The notes below the pieces were generated by a model. It worked only from the letters and a program-made list of their open reading frames with translations. It made no database searches and was not told the DNA's origin. Below, in pieces: positions 41,008 to 50,166 of a stretch of DNA of 64,000 nucleotides. Made by a program: the position numbers and the translations under genes. The stretch comes from an uncultured Clostridia bacterium (GTDB lineage Bacteria; Bacillota; Clostridia; Christensenellales; Borkfalkiaceae), in assembly GCA_947627575.1 (NCBI GenBank), contig CANQWN010000004.1:62001-126000 (forward strand), given 5' to 3'. Every line of letters begins with the position of its first letter. The first letter of the stretch is position 1.

Positions 41008-42665
41008 AACGTTTCGGCTTCCTTTTCGTGCGGATTAGGGTCCGCCAACACGGTTTTGTAATCGGTATACACGGCAAATCCCGCGCTTGAACCCTTCGGC
41101 TTTTTTACGTATTTTCCCCGCGTGTAATCCACGGGTATCTTGCTTCCGCCCCGCCCGTCGGAATAAAACGCGCAAATTTCCGCCGCCGCAAGCAAAACTT
41201 CGTCCGGCACCTCTTTGCCGCCGGTTGAAATCACCACGTGCGACGAATGAAATTTTTGCGTGTGCAACCACAGGTCTTCGGGCGCACAGCTTTTCATAAG
41301 TCTGTCGTTTTGTATATTGTTCCGCCCGGAAAAAACTTTAAACCCGCCTATAAGGTAGGTGCGGAAGGGAGGGGGCAGTTTTTTTGCGGCAACCGCTTTG
41401 TCCGTTTTAAGTATTCCGCAATCCCGCATTTCCTGTTCGGTTTCTTCAAGGTCGATAAGGCGTTCGGCGGCGCATATGTGCGCCTGAATTGATTTAAGAT
41501 ACTCGTATTTTTCCAGCGTTTCCGCCCTCTGCGCGTCGGCGTTTTCCCGCGTGCGTTTCAGCTTTGCGTATCGCTTGAAGTATCTCTGCGCGTTCTGCGG
41601 CGGGGTAAGCCTCGGGTCCAATTCTATCTTCATTTTTCCGCCGGAAGGGTCGTAGTAATTGTCCGCATAAAAACTTTCCGCGCCCTTCGGCACGGCGTAA
41701 AGGCAGGCGGTAAGCAGTTCGCCCTTTATCCGCACGGTTTCCGTCTCGCGACATTCCAACAGCTTGTTTTCTATCGCAGACAGGCGTTTTTCAACCTTTT
41801 TAACCGCCGCGGCAACCGCGCTTTTAAGTTTTTGCCGCCGCCCCTCGAAAAGTTGCTTTGCGCACACGCGGGCGTAAAATTCGCTCTGCGCCGCCAGCAC
41901 GCTTTCAAATCTCTCCGCGCCTGCGTCGGAAGAATAAACTTTAAAGTCCTTCGGTTCGCCGTTCGCATAAGTTATGCAGGGCGCGTAAGGTCCGCCGTAC
42001 ACAAACCCGTTCAGTTGCGCGGGGGTGGGCATACCGCCGTAGTACGCGCAAATTTCCGCCGCCGTGGCGTAGCTTATGCCCGTAACCCTGTTCGCAATAG
42101 TCTCCACGGGGTCGCCGCCGCCTTTAAGCGCGGTTTCAAGCCCCTCCGTATCGTACGGCGGAATTTTGTCCTGCGGTTCGGGCAATTTGTACTTCGCGCC
42201 CGTAAACAGCACGCGTTTGGTGTTTTCGCCTATATACGTGCTTTTCAGCGCGCCTACTATAACGCCGTCCTTCACCAGCGCCGCGTTGGAGTATTTGCCC
42301 ATTATCTCGAAATAAAGTTTCATTTTTTCGGAAGAAAAGTCCGAAACGCAGATAAAATCGAAAAATATAATTCTTTCAAAGCCTACTTGCCCTATGTCGG
42401 TAATTTCCGCGTTCTGCAAATGTTTTCGCAGCAACATACAAAAATTAGGCGCAACGGAAGGGTTCGTCCGTTCGGGCGCGCCAAGCGAAAGGCGGCAATT
42501 TGCCGCGCCCAGGCAGGCGTCAAGTTTAACCGTCCCGTTTTTGGTGTATATAATAAACGTAAGGTCGTCCTTCGTCGGCTGGTTTATGCGCGAAATTTTT
42601 CCGCCGCAAAGCGCGGCGTAAAGTTCGCCCGCTATTCTGTTCAAAGTATATGCGTCCTGCGGCAA
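41004..42665 (-). CDS. rqcH: NFACT/RqcH-type ribosome quality control protein (FbpA family)
   Basis: A 553-residue protein of the NFACT family, which binds stalled 50S-peptidyl-tRNA and adds C-terminal alanine tails. The N-terminal NFACT-N domain begins PQDAYTLNRIAGEL, with INQPTKDD near 28. Then comes a long coiled-coil arm (about 275-400) and the NFACT-R domain near 440-530 with WLHTQKFHSSHVVIS and the basic YTRGKYVKKPKG. I choose TTG at 42665: GAGAGGTG lies just upstream, the family N-terminus starts here, and the in-frame ATG at 42692 overlaps the promoter's -10 box and so would not be in the transcript. It is divergent from tig. Confidence 0.9.
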   Translation of the reverse strand: MPQDAYTLNRIAGELYAALCGGKISRINQPTKDDLTFIIYTKNGTVKLDACLGAANCRLSLGAPERTNPSVAPNFCMLLRKHLQNAEITDIGQVGFERIIFFDFICVSDFSSEKMKLYFEIMGKYSNAALVKDGVIVGALKSTYIGENTKRVLFTGAKYKLPEPQDKIPPYDTEGLETALKGGGDPVETIANRVTGISYATAAEICAYYGGMPTPAQLNGFVYGGPYAPCITYANGEPKDFKVYSSDAGAERFESVLAAQSEFYARVCAKQLFEGRRQKLKSAVAAAVKKVEKRLSAIENKLLECRETETVRIKGELLTACLYAVPKGAESFYADNYYDPSGGKMKIELDPRLTPPQNAQRYFKRYAKLKRTRENADAQRAETLEKYEYLKSIQAHICAAERLIDLEETEQEMRDCGILKTDKAVAAKKLPPPFRTYLIGGFKVFSGRNNIQNDRLMKSCAPEDLWLHTQKFHSSHVVISTGGKEVPDEVLLAAAEICAFYSDGRGGSKIPVDYTRGKYVKKPKGSSAGFAVYTDYKTVLADPNPHEKEAETL

Positions 42666-42690
42666 GTTGCACCTCTCAATCTTTTGCAAC

Positions 42691-42719
42691 ATTATACCGC
42701 AAAAAAAATCAAAAGTAAA
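42691..42719 (-). promoter_or_regulatory. Promoter of the NFACT gene
   Basis: On the minus strand, TTTACT (42714-42719), a 17-bp spacer and TATAAT (42691-42696). The start near 42684 leaves a leader of about 18 nt with the ribosome site GAGAGGTG (42670-42677) ahead of a TTG start. Confidence 0.7.
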
Positions 42720-42818
42720 TTGATTAATCCGCCGTTAAACGCTTTTCAAAATAAAAGTATTGTGATAAAATAAACTTCGCATAAAATCAATATCTATTAT
42801 AAAGTACAGGAGAATGAA

Positions 42819-44165
42819 ATGAACTACACACAGGCACCCGGAGAAAAAAGCACGGTAAAACTTACGATAAATTTTACCGTTGAGGAATGGGAAAAGGCGA
42901 TAAATTCCGCCTACCTCAAAATACGCGGCAAATATACCGTACCCGGTTTCAGGAAGGGTAAGGCGCCCAAACCCGTAATGGAAAACTTCTATGGCAAGGG
43001 CGTTTTCTACGAGGAAGCGTTCAATTTCTTATACAGCGAACATTATCCGCAGATAATCGAAAAGGAAAAGGAAAATTTCACCGCGGTGGGCGAACCCTCG
43101 CTTAACGTGGAAAGTATTTCCGATGATAAGGGCGTAGTCCTTACGGCGGTAGTACCCGTAAAGCCCGACGTGGAAATAGAAAGCTACAAGGGTTTAAAAA
43201 TCAAAAAATATGAGTATAATGTTACCGACGCACAGGTAGAGGCGGAAATGAACAAAATTCTTGAAAGTTCCGCCAAGAACGCAGACGTAACCGACCGTCC
43301 CGCAAAAAGCGGCGACACCGTGAATATCGATTTTTCCGGCAGCATAGACGGGGTTAAATTCCCGGGGGGAGCCGCCGAAGGTTACGACCTCGTTTTGGGC
43401 AGCGGTTCGTTCATTCCCGGCTTTGAAGAGCAGGTTGCGGGTATGTCCGTCGGCGAAGAAAAGGATATAAACGTAAAATTCCCCGACGATTATTCCGCGG
43501 AAGAATTGAGGGGCAAGGATGCGGTTTTCGCCATCAAATTGCATAAGATAACCGAAAAACAGCTTCCCGAACTTACGGACGAATTCGTAAAAGAGCACGC
43601 GGGTTGCGGCAGCATTTCGGAATACGCCCAAAAGACGCACGACCGCCTTCTGCGCGCGGCAGAACAGCGCGGCAGGGACGAAACCGAAAACAGCATAGTA
43701 AAAGCTATCTGCGAAAAGGCGAAGTGTGAAATTCCCGACGCGATGATAGAAAGCGAGATAGATTCCATGGTTCAGGAATTTTCCTACCGCCTTATGTATC
43801 AGGGCGTAAAGCTGGAAGATTATCTCAAATATATGGGGCAGGAACTTGCCGATTTCAGAAAGCAGTTCGCAGCGCAGGCAACCGAAAGGGTTATGGGACA
43901 GCTTGTGATTGACAAGATAGTCCGCACCGAAAATATCGTTGCCGCCGACGAGGAAGTTGAAGAAAAGATTGCGCAGCAGGCGAAAGAGATAGAAAAGACG
44001 GCGGAAGAATACAAAAAGGATCTCGACGCACGCCGCCTCGAATACATCAAAAACGATATAGTTATAACAAAACTTTTCGATTTCCTCAAAGCCAACAACA
44101 CGCTTTATACCGAAGAGGAAAAGGAAGAAAAACCCGCGGCGAAGAAAACTGCGAAAAAACAATAA
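42819..44165 (+). CDS. tig: Trigger factor, ribosome-associated chaperone
   Basis: A 448-residue peptidyl-prolyl isomerase and chaperone that meets nascent chains at the ribosome exit. The ribosome-binding tail domain (1-115) has the signature GFRKGKAPK near 44. The FKBP-type domain (about 150-240) has DTVNIDFSGSIDG near 164 and GFEEQVAGMSVGE. The C-terminal helical arms (250-430) end in a Lys/Ala/Glu-rich tail. AGGAG precedes the ATG. It heads the block tig-clpP-clpX-lon-engB, a conserved firmicute arrangement, 17 nt before clpP. Confidence 0.96.
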   Translation: MNYTQAPGEKSTVKLTINFTVEEWEKAINSAYLKIRGKYTVPGFRKGKAPKPVMENFYGKGVFYEEAFNFLYSEHYPQIIEKEKENFTAVGEPSLNVESISDDKGVVLTAVVPVKPDVEIESYKGLKIKKYEYNVTDAQVEAEMNKILESSAKNADVTDRPAKSGDTVNIDFSGSIDGVKFPGGAAEGYDLVLGSGSFIPGFEEQVAGMSVGEEKDINVKFPDDYSAEELRGKDAVFAIKLHKITEKQLPELTDEFVKEHAGCGSISEYAQKTHDRLLRAAEQRGRDETENSIVKAICEKAKCEIPDAMIESEIDSMVQEFSYRLMYQGVKLEDYLKYMGQELADFRKQFAAQATERVMGQLVIDKIVRTENIVAADEEVEEKIAQQAKEIEKTAEEYKKDLDARRLEYIKNDIVITKLFDFLKANNTLYTEEEKEEKPAAKKTAKKQ

Positions 44166-44182
44166 TTTAAGCGAGGTAAAAT

Positions 44183-44779
44183 ATGAAAAACGAACGCGGC
44201 GCTTTGGTGCCCTATATAGTGGAACAAACTTCCCGTGGCGAACGTTCTTACGATATTTACAGCCGCCTGCTTGAAGACAGGATAATATTTTTAAGCGGCG
44301 AAATAGACGACGCGGTTGCAAATACCGTCGTTGCACAGCTTATCTATCTTGAAGCGAAGGACCCCCAAAAGGATATTTCGCTGTATATAAACAGCCCGGG
44401 CGGCTCCGTTTCCGCGGGGCTTGCCATCTACGACACGATGAATTACGTCAAGTGCGACGTATCCACCATCTGCATAGGTATGGCGGCTTCCATGGGCGCG
44501 TTCCTGCTTTCCAGCGGACAGAAAGGCAAGAGGTATGCCCTCCCCAACAGCGAAATTATGATTCACCAACCCCTCGGCGGCGCGCAGGGGCAGGCAAGCG
44601 ACATAAAAATCGCCGCCGAACACATACTTAAAACGAAGAAGAAACTCAACAAAATTCTTGCGCAGAATTCCGGCAGATCCTTGCAGGAAATAGAGCGGGA
44701 TACGGACAGGGATAACTATCTTTCCGCGCAGGAAGCGTTGGAATACGGGCTTATAGACAAAGTATTTTATAAAAGATAA
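44183..44779 (+). CDS. clpP: ATP-dependent Clp protease proteolytic subunit
   Basis: A 198-residue serine protease subunit that forms the two-ring degradation chamber used by ClpX. The catalytic triad is present: Ser in [11 protein letters not shown] near 102, His in MIHQPLGG near 127 and Asp in the DTDRDNY region near 176. The N-terminal [20 protein letters not shown] matches the processed-type N-terminus, with little or no propeptide. GCGAGG precedes the ATG. A terminator-like hairpin lies between it and clpX. Confidence 0.97.
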   Translation: MKNERGALVPYIVEQTSRGERSYDIYSRLLEDRIIFLSGEIDDAVANTVVAQLIYLEAKDPQKDISLYINSPGGSVSAGLAIYDTMNYVKCDVSTICIGMAASMGAFLLSSGQKGKRYALPNSEIMIHQPLGGAQGQASDIKIAAEHILKTKKKLNKILAQNSGRSLQEIERDTDRDNYLSAQEALEYGLIDKVFYKR

Positions 44780-44830
44780 TTTTCCGTTACGGCGTAAACC
44801 GCGGCGTAAAAAATAAATATCTATGTAAGT

Positions 44831-44860
44831 CAAGCCGCAACCCATTTGCGGCTTGCTTTT
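44831..44860 (+). terminator. Hairpin terminator or attenuator between clpP and clpX
   Basis: A perfect 10-bp stem, CAAGCCGCAA (44831-44840) with TTGCGGCTTG (44846-44855), loop CCCAT, followed by CTTTT. The short T-run suggests partial termination, which would lower clpX-lon transcription relative to clpP. The ribosome site of clpX follows directly. Confidence 0.65.
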
Positions 44861-44873
44861 AAAAGGAAGTTAA

Positions 44874-46097
44874 ATGAAAGAACCCAAATATTGCTCTTTT
44901 TGCGGCAAAAGCGAAGAACAGATAAAACGTCTTATAAGCGGCAGAAACGGCGCGTACATCTGCGACGAGTGCATAACCGTCTGCGGCGATATGATAAAGG
45001 ACCTCACTGCTACCGAAACAGAACCCGTTCCGCTTAAAAAGCCCGCCGAAATAAAGGAAGAGCTGGATAAGTATATCGTGGGTCAGCACGAGGCTAAAAA
45101 GGTGCTGTCCGTTGCGGTATACAACCATTATAAACGCATAAACAACCTCCGCGAAGCAAAGGACGACGCGGATGTGGAAATAGAAAAAAGCAATATTTTG
45201 CTGTTGGGACCCACGGGTTGCGGCAAAACGTTGCTGGCGCGCACCCTCGCAAAGATACTAAACGTTCCGTTCGCCGCGGCGGACGCCACCACGCTTACAG
45301 AAGCGGGTTACGTCGGCGAGGATGTGGAAAATATTTTGCTTAAACTTATACAAAATGCAGACTACGATATCGAAAAGGCGCAGCGCGGCATAATCTATAT
45401 CGACGAAATAGATAAGATAGCCCGTAAAGGCGAAAACGTTTCCATCACCCGCGACGTTTCGGGCGAGGGCGTGCAACAGGCGCTTTTGAAGATAATAGAA
45501 AGCACGGTTGCAAACGTTCCTCCGCAGGGCGGCAGAAAGCACCCCCAGCAGGAATGTCTCCGCATAGACACCACAAACATCCTGTTCATATGCGGCGGGG
45601 CGTTCGTCGGGTTGGATAAAATAATCCAAAAGCGCAAGGATAACGCCTCCCTCGGCTTCGGCGGCACGGTAAAAAGTTCCGACGATAACCTTTACGAGGC
45701 GCTTGCCGACGTAAAGCCGCAGGACCTCACCCAATTCGGACTCATTCCCGAATTTGTCGGGCGCGTGCCCATAGTGGTAAGTTTGCATCCGCTGAACGAG
45801 GACGCCCTCGTAAGCATACTCACCCAGCCCCGCAACGCGATAATAAAGCAGTATCAGCGGCTTATCGCGTTAGACGGCGTAAAACTTACGGTAGAGGACG
45901 GCGCCGTACGCGAAATAGCTTCAACCGCAATCCGCCTGAAAACGGGCGCGAGGGGGTTGAGGACGATAATAGAGGGCTTTATGACGCCCGTAATGTACAA
46001 AATACCTTCCGAAAACAACGTAAAGGAAGTTATAGTCACGCGCGAATGCGTTACCGATAACGCAGAGCCAAAAATAATATATAAAGAATCGGCTTAA
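44874..46097 (+). CDS. clpX: Clp protease ATP-binding subunit ClpX
   Basis: A 407-residue AAA+ unfoldase that feeds substrates to ClpP. The N-terminal zinc domain has [10 protein letters not shown] and CDECI (Cys at about 5, 8, 27, 30). Walker A GPTGCGKT lies near 110, the pore loop GYVGEDV near 145, Walker B YIDEIDKI near 175 and the ClpP-contacting loop region LGFGG near 260. AAAGGAAG precedes the ATG. It is 6 nt upstream of lon. Confidence 0.97.
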   Translation: MKEPKYCSFCGKSEEQIKRLISGRNGAYICDECITVCGDMIKDLTATETEPVPLKKPAEIKEELDKYIVGQHEAKKVLSVAVYNHYKRINNLREAKDDADVEIEKSNILLLGPTGCGKTLLARTLAKILNVPFAAADATTLTEAGYVGEDVENILLKLIQNADYDIEKAQRGIIYIDEIDKIARKGENVSITRDVSGEGVQQALLKIIESTVANVPPQGGRKHPQQECLRIDTTNILFICGGAFVGLDKIIQKRKDNASLGFGGTVKSSDDNLYEALADVKPQDLTQFGLIPEFVGRVPIVVSLHPLNEDALVSILTQPRNAIIKQYQRLIALDGVKLTVEDGAVREIASTAIRLKTGARGLRTIIEGFMTPVMYKIPSENNVKEVIVTRECVTDNAEPKIIYKESA

Positions 46098-46103
46098 ATT
46101 ACC

Positions 46104-48407
46104 ATGGCAAACTCGCAATATCTGCCCATTATCGCAATAAGGGGCAGAGTAGTATTCCCCCATACGTCCGTCACGTTCGACGTCGGGCGTTCCATATCGC
46201 TGGCGGCGCTTAAAATGGCTTCCAAAACCGCCTGTCTTTTCGTCTGCGCCCAAAGGGACAGCGCAAAGGACGAAATAGACGAAAGCGACATCTACCCCGT
46301 AGGCACGGTGGTGGCTATCCGCCAGATTTCAAAACTTCCGGGCGGAAACGCACGCTTGCAGTGCATGGGGCTTTACCGCGCGGTTGCCCGCGACATATCG
46401 TTTAACGAAGGCACTTTTACGGCTATCGCGGACGAGCTTGTATGCAGGCAGGGCGACCCCGGACTTGTAGAGGCGTATATGCGCACCGTGCGCGCTTGCG
46501 AAGAGCGCATAACCGACGGCGGGGAAGGAGTGTTCACGCCGTCCGTTACGGTTGCGCTTAAAAAGATAACGGACGCGGACGAATATGTAGACGTCTGCGC
46601 CAACGCTATGAAAATTCCGTTCGAGGGCAAGCAAAAAATTCTCGAATGTCCCGTCGTCACCGAAAGGCTGGCGATGCTTAATTCCTTTATGGAAAACGAG
46701 ATTGAAATAATGGGTTACGAGCGGAAGATAAAGGCGCGCGTGCGCGAAAGCGTGGATAAAAACCAAAAAGAATATTACCTGCGCGAACAGCTTAAAGCCA
46801 TTCACGCGGAATTGGGCGACGACGGCGAAGAAACCGACGAGCTGGAAGAAAAAATTCTCTCTTCGGACATGCCCGAAGAGGTTAAAAACAAGGCACTTAA
46901 AGAACTTTCCCGTATGTCGAGGATGCAAACGTCCTCGCCGGACTACAACGTAATACGCATATATCTCGATTGGCTGTTGGACCTGCCGTGGACGAACGCC
47001 ACCGCGGATACGGCAAAACTCTCCGACGCGGTAAAAATCCTCAACAAGGACCATTACGGGCTTGAAAAGATAAAAAAGCGCATCACCGAATATATCGCCG
47101 TGTTACAGCGTACGGGCGGGGTAAACGCGCCCATACTCTGTTTCGTGGGACCTCCGGGCGTAGGCAAAACATCGGTGGCAAGTTCGATAGCCCGCGCCCT
47201 CGGCAGAAAGTTCGTCAGGATGAGTTTGGGCGGCGTTAGGGACGAAGCGGAAATCCGCGGACACAGAAAGACATACGTCGGCGCAATGCCCGGCAGGATA
47301 ATCGCGGGGATGAAAAAGGCGGGCACGGTAAATCCCGTATTCCTCTTCGACGAAGTGGATAAAATTTCCGCCGATATGCGCGGCGACCCCGCAGACGCCC
47401 TTCTGGAAGTGCTTGACCCCGCGCAAAACAATACGTTTCAGGACAGATATCTCGAAGTTCCATACGATTTAAGCAGGGTGCTGTTCATAACCACGGCAAA
47501 CACGCTTGAAACCATTCCCGCGCCCCTGCGCGACAGGATGGAAATAATAGAGTTGGGCGGCTACACGCACGAGGAAAAGGCGGAAATAGCAAAGCGCTAT
47601 CTCATTCCCAAAAAATTGCAGGCGAACGGGCTTACAAAGTCGGAACTATCTATATCCGAAGGCGCGCTTAACACCATAATCGAATGTTACACTATGGAAG
47701 CGGGCGTAAGAAATCTCGAAAGAAAGATCGACGCGCTGTGCCGCAGGGCGGCGGTTGAACTTGCCGACGGCAAAATCAAAAAGTTTTCCGTCACGGAAAA
47801 GAATCTTGAAGATATTTTGGGCGCAAAACGCTACGATAAGGACGAAAAACTGCGCCGCGACGAAGTGGGCGCGGCGTGCGGGCTGGCGTGGACGGCTTAC
47901 GGCGGCGCAACGCTTATAATCGAAGTTTCCAAAATGCAGGGCAAGGGCGAAGTTCTGCTTACGGGCAAATTGGGCGACGTTATGAAGGAAAGCGCCCGCG
48001 CCGCGATAAGCTACATCCGCTCCAACTGCGAGGATTACGGGATAGATGTATCCGCCTTTGAAACCACGGATATACATGTGCACGTGCCCGAGGGGGCGAC
48101 GCCCAAGGACGGACCCAGCGCCGGCATAACGATGGCTTGCGCCATTCTCTCCGCGTTTACGGGCAAGCCCGTAAAAAGCAGCGTGGCGATGACGGGGGAG
48201 ATAACTTTGCGCGGCAAAGTTCTGCCCATAGGCGGGTTAAAGGAAAAGGCGCTTGCCGCCTATCGTACGGGCATACGCAACGTTATAATTCCCGAAGATA
48301 ACGAAAGAGATTTGGACGAAATTCCGCAAACCGTGCGCGAAAATATAAATTTCATACCCGTTTCAGACGTGGATACCGTGTTCAGAAACGCGATAGTCGG
48401 TATGTAA
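46104..48407 (+). CDS. lon: ATP-dependent protease Lon (LonA type)
   Basis: A 767-residue soluble protease combining a LON N-terminal substrate domain (1-195), a coiled-coil region, an AAA+ module (Walker A GPPGVGKTS near 349, FLFDEVDK near 412) and a C-terminal protease domain with the Ser-Lys dyad (Ser in PKDGPSAG near 672, Lys in GGLKEKA near 715). It degrades misfolded and regulatory proteins. There are no transmembrane segments, so it is not LonB. It sits 6 nt after clpX and 1 nt before engB. Confidence 0.97.
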   Translation: MANSQYLPIIAIRGRVVFPHTSVTFDVGRSISLAALKMASKTACLFVCAQRDSAKDEIDESDIYPVGTVVAIRQISKLPGGNARLQCMGLYRAVARDISFNEGTFTAIADELVCRQGDPGLVEAYMRTVRACEERITDGGEGVFTPSVTVALKKITDADEYVDVCANAMKIPFEGKQKILECPVVTERLAMLNSFMENEIEIMGYERKIKARVRESVDKNQKEYYLREQLKAIHAELGDDGEETDELEEKILSSDMPEEVKNKALKELSRMSRMQTSSPDYNVIRIYLDWLLDLPWTNATADTAKLSDAVKILNKDHYGLEKIKKRITEYIAVLQRTGGVNAPILCFVGPPGVGKTSVASSIARALGRKFVRMSLGGVRDEAEIRGHRKTYVGAMPGRIIAGMKKAGTVNPVFLFDEVDKISADMRGDPADALLEVLDPAQNNTFQDRYLEVPYDLSRVLFITTANTLETIPAPLRDRMEIIELGGYTHEEKAEIAKRYLIPKKLQANGLTKSELSISEGALNTIIECYTMEAGVRNLERKIDALCRRAAVELADGKIKKFSVTEKNLEDILGAKRYDKDEKLRRDEVGAACGLAWTAYGGATLIIEVSKMQGKGEVLLTGKLGDVMKESARAAISYIRSNCEDYGIDVSAFETTDIHVHVPEGATPKDGPSAGITMACAILSAFTGKPVKSSVAMTGEITLRGKVLPIGGLKEKALAAYRTGIRNVIIPEDNERDLDEIPQTVRENINFIPVSDVDTVFRNAIVGM

Positions 48408-48408
48408 A

Positions 48409-49002
48409 ATGCTTAAAATCACAAAAGCCGAATACATTTGCGGCGCGGCGGACAGATCGGGATTTATAATTTCCGCCAAGCCGATAATAGCGGTAAGCGG
48501 CAGATCCAACGTAGGCAAATCAAGTTTTATAAATATGCTTGCGGGCAGAAAAAAACTTGCAAGGGTATCCAAAGACCCGGGCAGGACGCGGCTGATAAAC
48601 TATTTCGATTTGGGCGAATTTATTCTCGCCGATTTGCCGGGTTACGGCTACGCCAAAGTTTCCGCGGCGGAAAAGGCGAAGTGGGCGGCTATGCTTGAAG
48701 ACTTTTTTGCCGTTAGCCCGCCGGACCACGTGTTCGCTTTGTGCGATTGCCGCCACAACCCCACCGCCGACGACGTGAACATGACCGAATTTTTGTACTA
48801 TAAAGTTATACCGTTCACGGTGATAGCCACAAAAGCGGATAAACTTTCCCGCGCGCAGCTTTCAAAAAGCGCACAGGCGATTGCAACCGTTTTAAAGTGC
48901 GGCAGGGCGGACGTCGTTGTAACCTCGTCCCAGACGGGGCAGGGGCTTGAACAGACGCTGAACATAATAGAAAAGATAATTTCGCTGAAAAACAATTCAT
49001 AA
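48409..49002 (+). CDS. engB: Ribosome biogenesis GTP-binding protein YsxC/EngB
   Basis: A 197-residue GTPase needed for 50S subunit assembly. G1 GRSNVGKSSF lies near 32-41, G2 as PGRTRLINYF near 57, G3 DLPGYGYAK near 75 and G4 TKADK near 142. Its ATG follows the lon stop by one base with no good ribosome site of its own, implying reinitiation. It closes the proteostasis operon, followed by a terminator. Confidence 0.96.
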   Translation: MLKITKAEYICGAADRSGFIISAKPIIAVSGRSNVGKSSFINMLAGRKKLARVSKDPGRTRLINYFDLGEFILADLPGYGYAKVSAAEKAKWAAMLEDFFAVSPPDHVFALCDCRHNPTADDVNMTEFLYYKVIPFTVIATKADKLSRAQLSKSAQAIATVLKCGRADVVVTSSQTGQGLEQTLNIIEKIISLKNNS

Positions 49003-49006
49003 AAAA

Positions 49007-49037
49007 ATCCCGTACGCAACCGCGTGCGGGATTTTTG
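49007..49037 (+). terminator. Terminator of the tig-engB operon
   Basis: ATCCCGTACGC (49007-49017) pairs with GCGTGCGGGAT (49022-49032) with one G-T pair, loop AACC, followed by TTTT. Confidence 0.88.
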
Positions 49038-49082
49038 TGCATTTTGCGGGGACAATTTAAATTCCCCGTTTTTTTATTGTGT

Positions 49083-49661
49083 TTATCGGTTATTACCGCC
49101 GTATTTTTTTAATACCTTTGCGGGAACGCCCGCAACGACGGCGTTTTCGGGCACGTCCTTCGTTACAACCGCGCCCGCGCCTATCACCGCGCCGTCGCCC
49201 ACGGTTACCCCCGGCAGAATAGTTACGTGTGCGCCTATCCAAACTTTGTTTCCTATTTTTACCGCCGCGGGCAACATACCGCCGCGCTTTTCGGGATCGG
49301 GGTCGTGATTAAGCGTCGCAATCACCGTCTGTTGCCCTATAAGCACGTCGTCGCCTATTTCTATGCCGCCCTGATCCTGAAAGCAACAGCCGGAATTAAT
49401 AAATACGCGCTTGCCCAAAGAAATGTTCTGCCCGAAGTCGGTGGAAAAGGGCGGAAACAGCCCAAACGTCCCGTCAACTTTTTTTCCTATAAGTTCTGAA
49501 AATATCCGCCTCAATTCCTCCGGCGTATGATAGCTATTGTTGATTTCCGCCGTATAGCGAAGCGCCCTTTGCGACATTTCGTGCATATACAGGTGCATTT
49601 CCGAACCTGCCGCAACGTAAGTTCCCGCTTTCATTGCTTTGATAAATTGTTCTCTGTCCAT
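49083..49661 (-). CDS. Sugar O-acetyltransferase, hexapeptide-repeat (Maa/LacA/NodL type)
   Basis: A 192-residue acetyltransferase with an N-terminal helical Mac domain ([14 protein letters not shown], residues 2-15) and a left-handed beta-helix of hexapeptide repeats from about 75. The catalytic His is in [13 protein letters not shown] near 113-125, and the C-terminal stretch [19 protein letters not shown] is typical. It transfers acetyl from acetyl-CoA to maltose, galactosides or similar sugars; the true substrate is unknown. GAGGGA precedes the ATG. A single gene with its own promoter. Confidence 0.92.
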   Translation of the reverse strand: MDREQFIKAMKAGTYVAAGSEMHLYMHEMSQRALRYTAEINNSYHTPEELRRIFSELIGKKVDGTFGLFPPFSTDFGQNISLGKRVFINSGCCFQDQGGIEIGDDVLIGQQTVIATLNHDPDPEKRGGMLPAAVKIGNKVWIGAHVTILPGVTVGDGAVIGAGAVVTKDVPENAVVAGVPAKVLKKYGGNNR

Positions 49662-49684
49662 AGTTCCCTCAAATTTCCGTTTGT

Positions 49685-49714
49685 ATTATAACCCCCACGG
49701 CGCGGGTATGTCAA
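49685..49714 (-). promoter_or_regulatory. Promoter of the acetyltransferase gene
   Basis: On the minus strand, TTGACA (49709-49714), an 18-bp spacer and TATAAT (49685-49690). Confidence 0.75.
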
Positions 49715-49759
49715 ATCATTTGTAAGTTCACCGCGCCGTATCCCCTTCGCCAAAATTCA

Positions 49760-49788
49760 GCATAATCCCCCCGTATACGGCATATTAT
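49760..49788 (+). promoter_or_regulatory. Candidate sporulation sigma-E promoter of spoIIID
   Basis: GCATAAT (49760-49766), a 14-bp spacer and CATATTAT (49781-49788) resemble the sigma-E pattern (GCATATT, 14 bp, CATAxxxT). In Bacillus subtilis spoIIID is a sigma-E target. There is no vegetative -35/-10 pair here. Confidence 0.5.
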
Positions 49789-49813
49789 TTTATTACCCAA
49801 AGGGGGAATGAAA

Positions 49814-50089
49814 ATGTATGATTATATAACCGAAAGGGTGATAGGCGAAGCGGAATATATTGTGGAAACGGGTGATACCGTCCGCGCCGCCGCCGCGCAT
49901 TTCAAGATAAGCAAATCCACCGTGCATAAGGACGTTGCCGAAAGGTTGGCGGCAATAGATAAGGCGCTTTACGAAAAAGTGCGTGGCGTGTTGGATAAAA
50001 ATTTATCCGAAAGGCATATCCGCGGCGGACTTGCAACTAAAAATAAGTACAAGGCGCAATCATTTTCACACAATTTGCGGAAAATTTAA
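49814..50089 (+). CDS. spoIIID: Stage III sporulation transcriptional regulator SpoIIID
   Basis: A 91-residue DNA-binding protein that adjusts gene expression in the mother cell during sporulation. The family N-terminus MYDYITERVIGEAEYIVE, the helix-turn-helix AAAHFKISKSTVHKDVAERL (about 27-46) and the RHIRGGLATKNKYK segment (about 70-83) are all conserved. The start is ATG at 49814: AGGGGG at 49801-49806 is well spaced for it, whereas the ATG at 49808 is too close. Its presence shows that the organism can sporulate or descends from spore formers. No other sporulation gene is next to it. Confidence 0.95.
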   Translation: MYDYITERVIGEAEYIVETGDTVRAAAAHFKISKSTVHKDVAERLAAIDKALYEKVRGVLDKNLSERHIRGGLATKNKYKAQSFSHNLRKI

Positions 50090-50110
50090 CGCTGTTTTAA
50101 CTCAATAAAT

Positions 50111-50139
50111 TTGTAAACGGCAAATAAATATGATATAAT
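50111..50139 (+). promoter_or_regulatory. Extended -10 promoter of the dehydratase activase genes
   Basis: TTGTAA (50111-50116), a 17-bp spacer and TATAAT (50134-50139) with TGA in front as extended -10. Confidence 0.78.
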
Positions 50140-50166
50140 TTATACCGATAATCGGCGGGGTTCACA

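Noticed and set aside
43194..44336. A 380-codon minus strand frame opposite tig.
   Set aside because: Antisense to trigger factor, with no promoter or ribosome site and a composition unlike a real protein.
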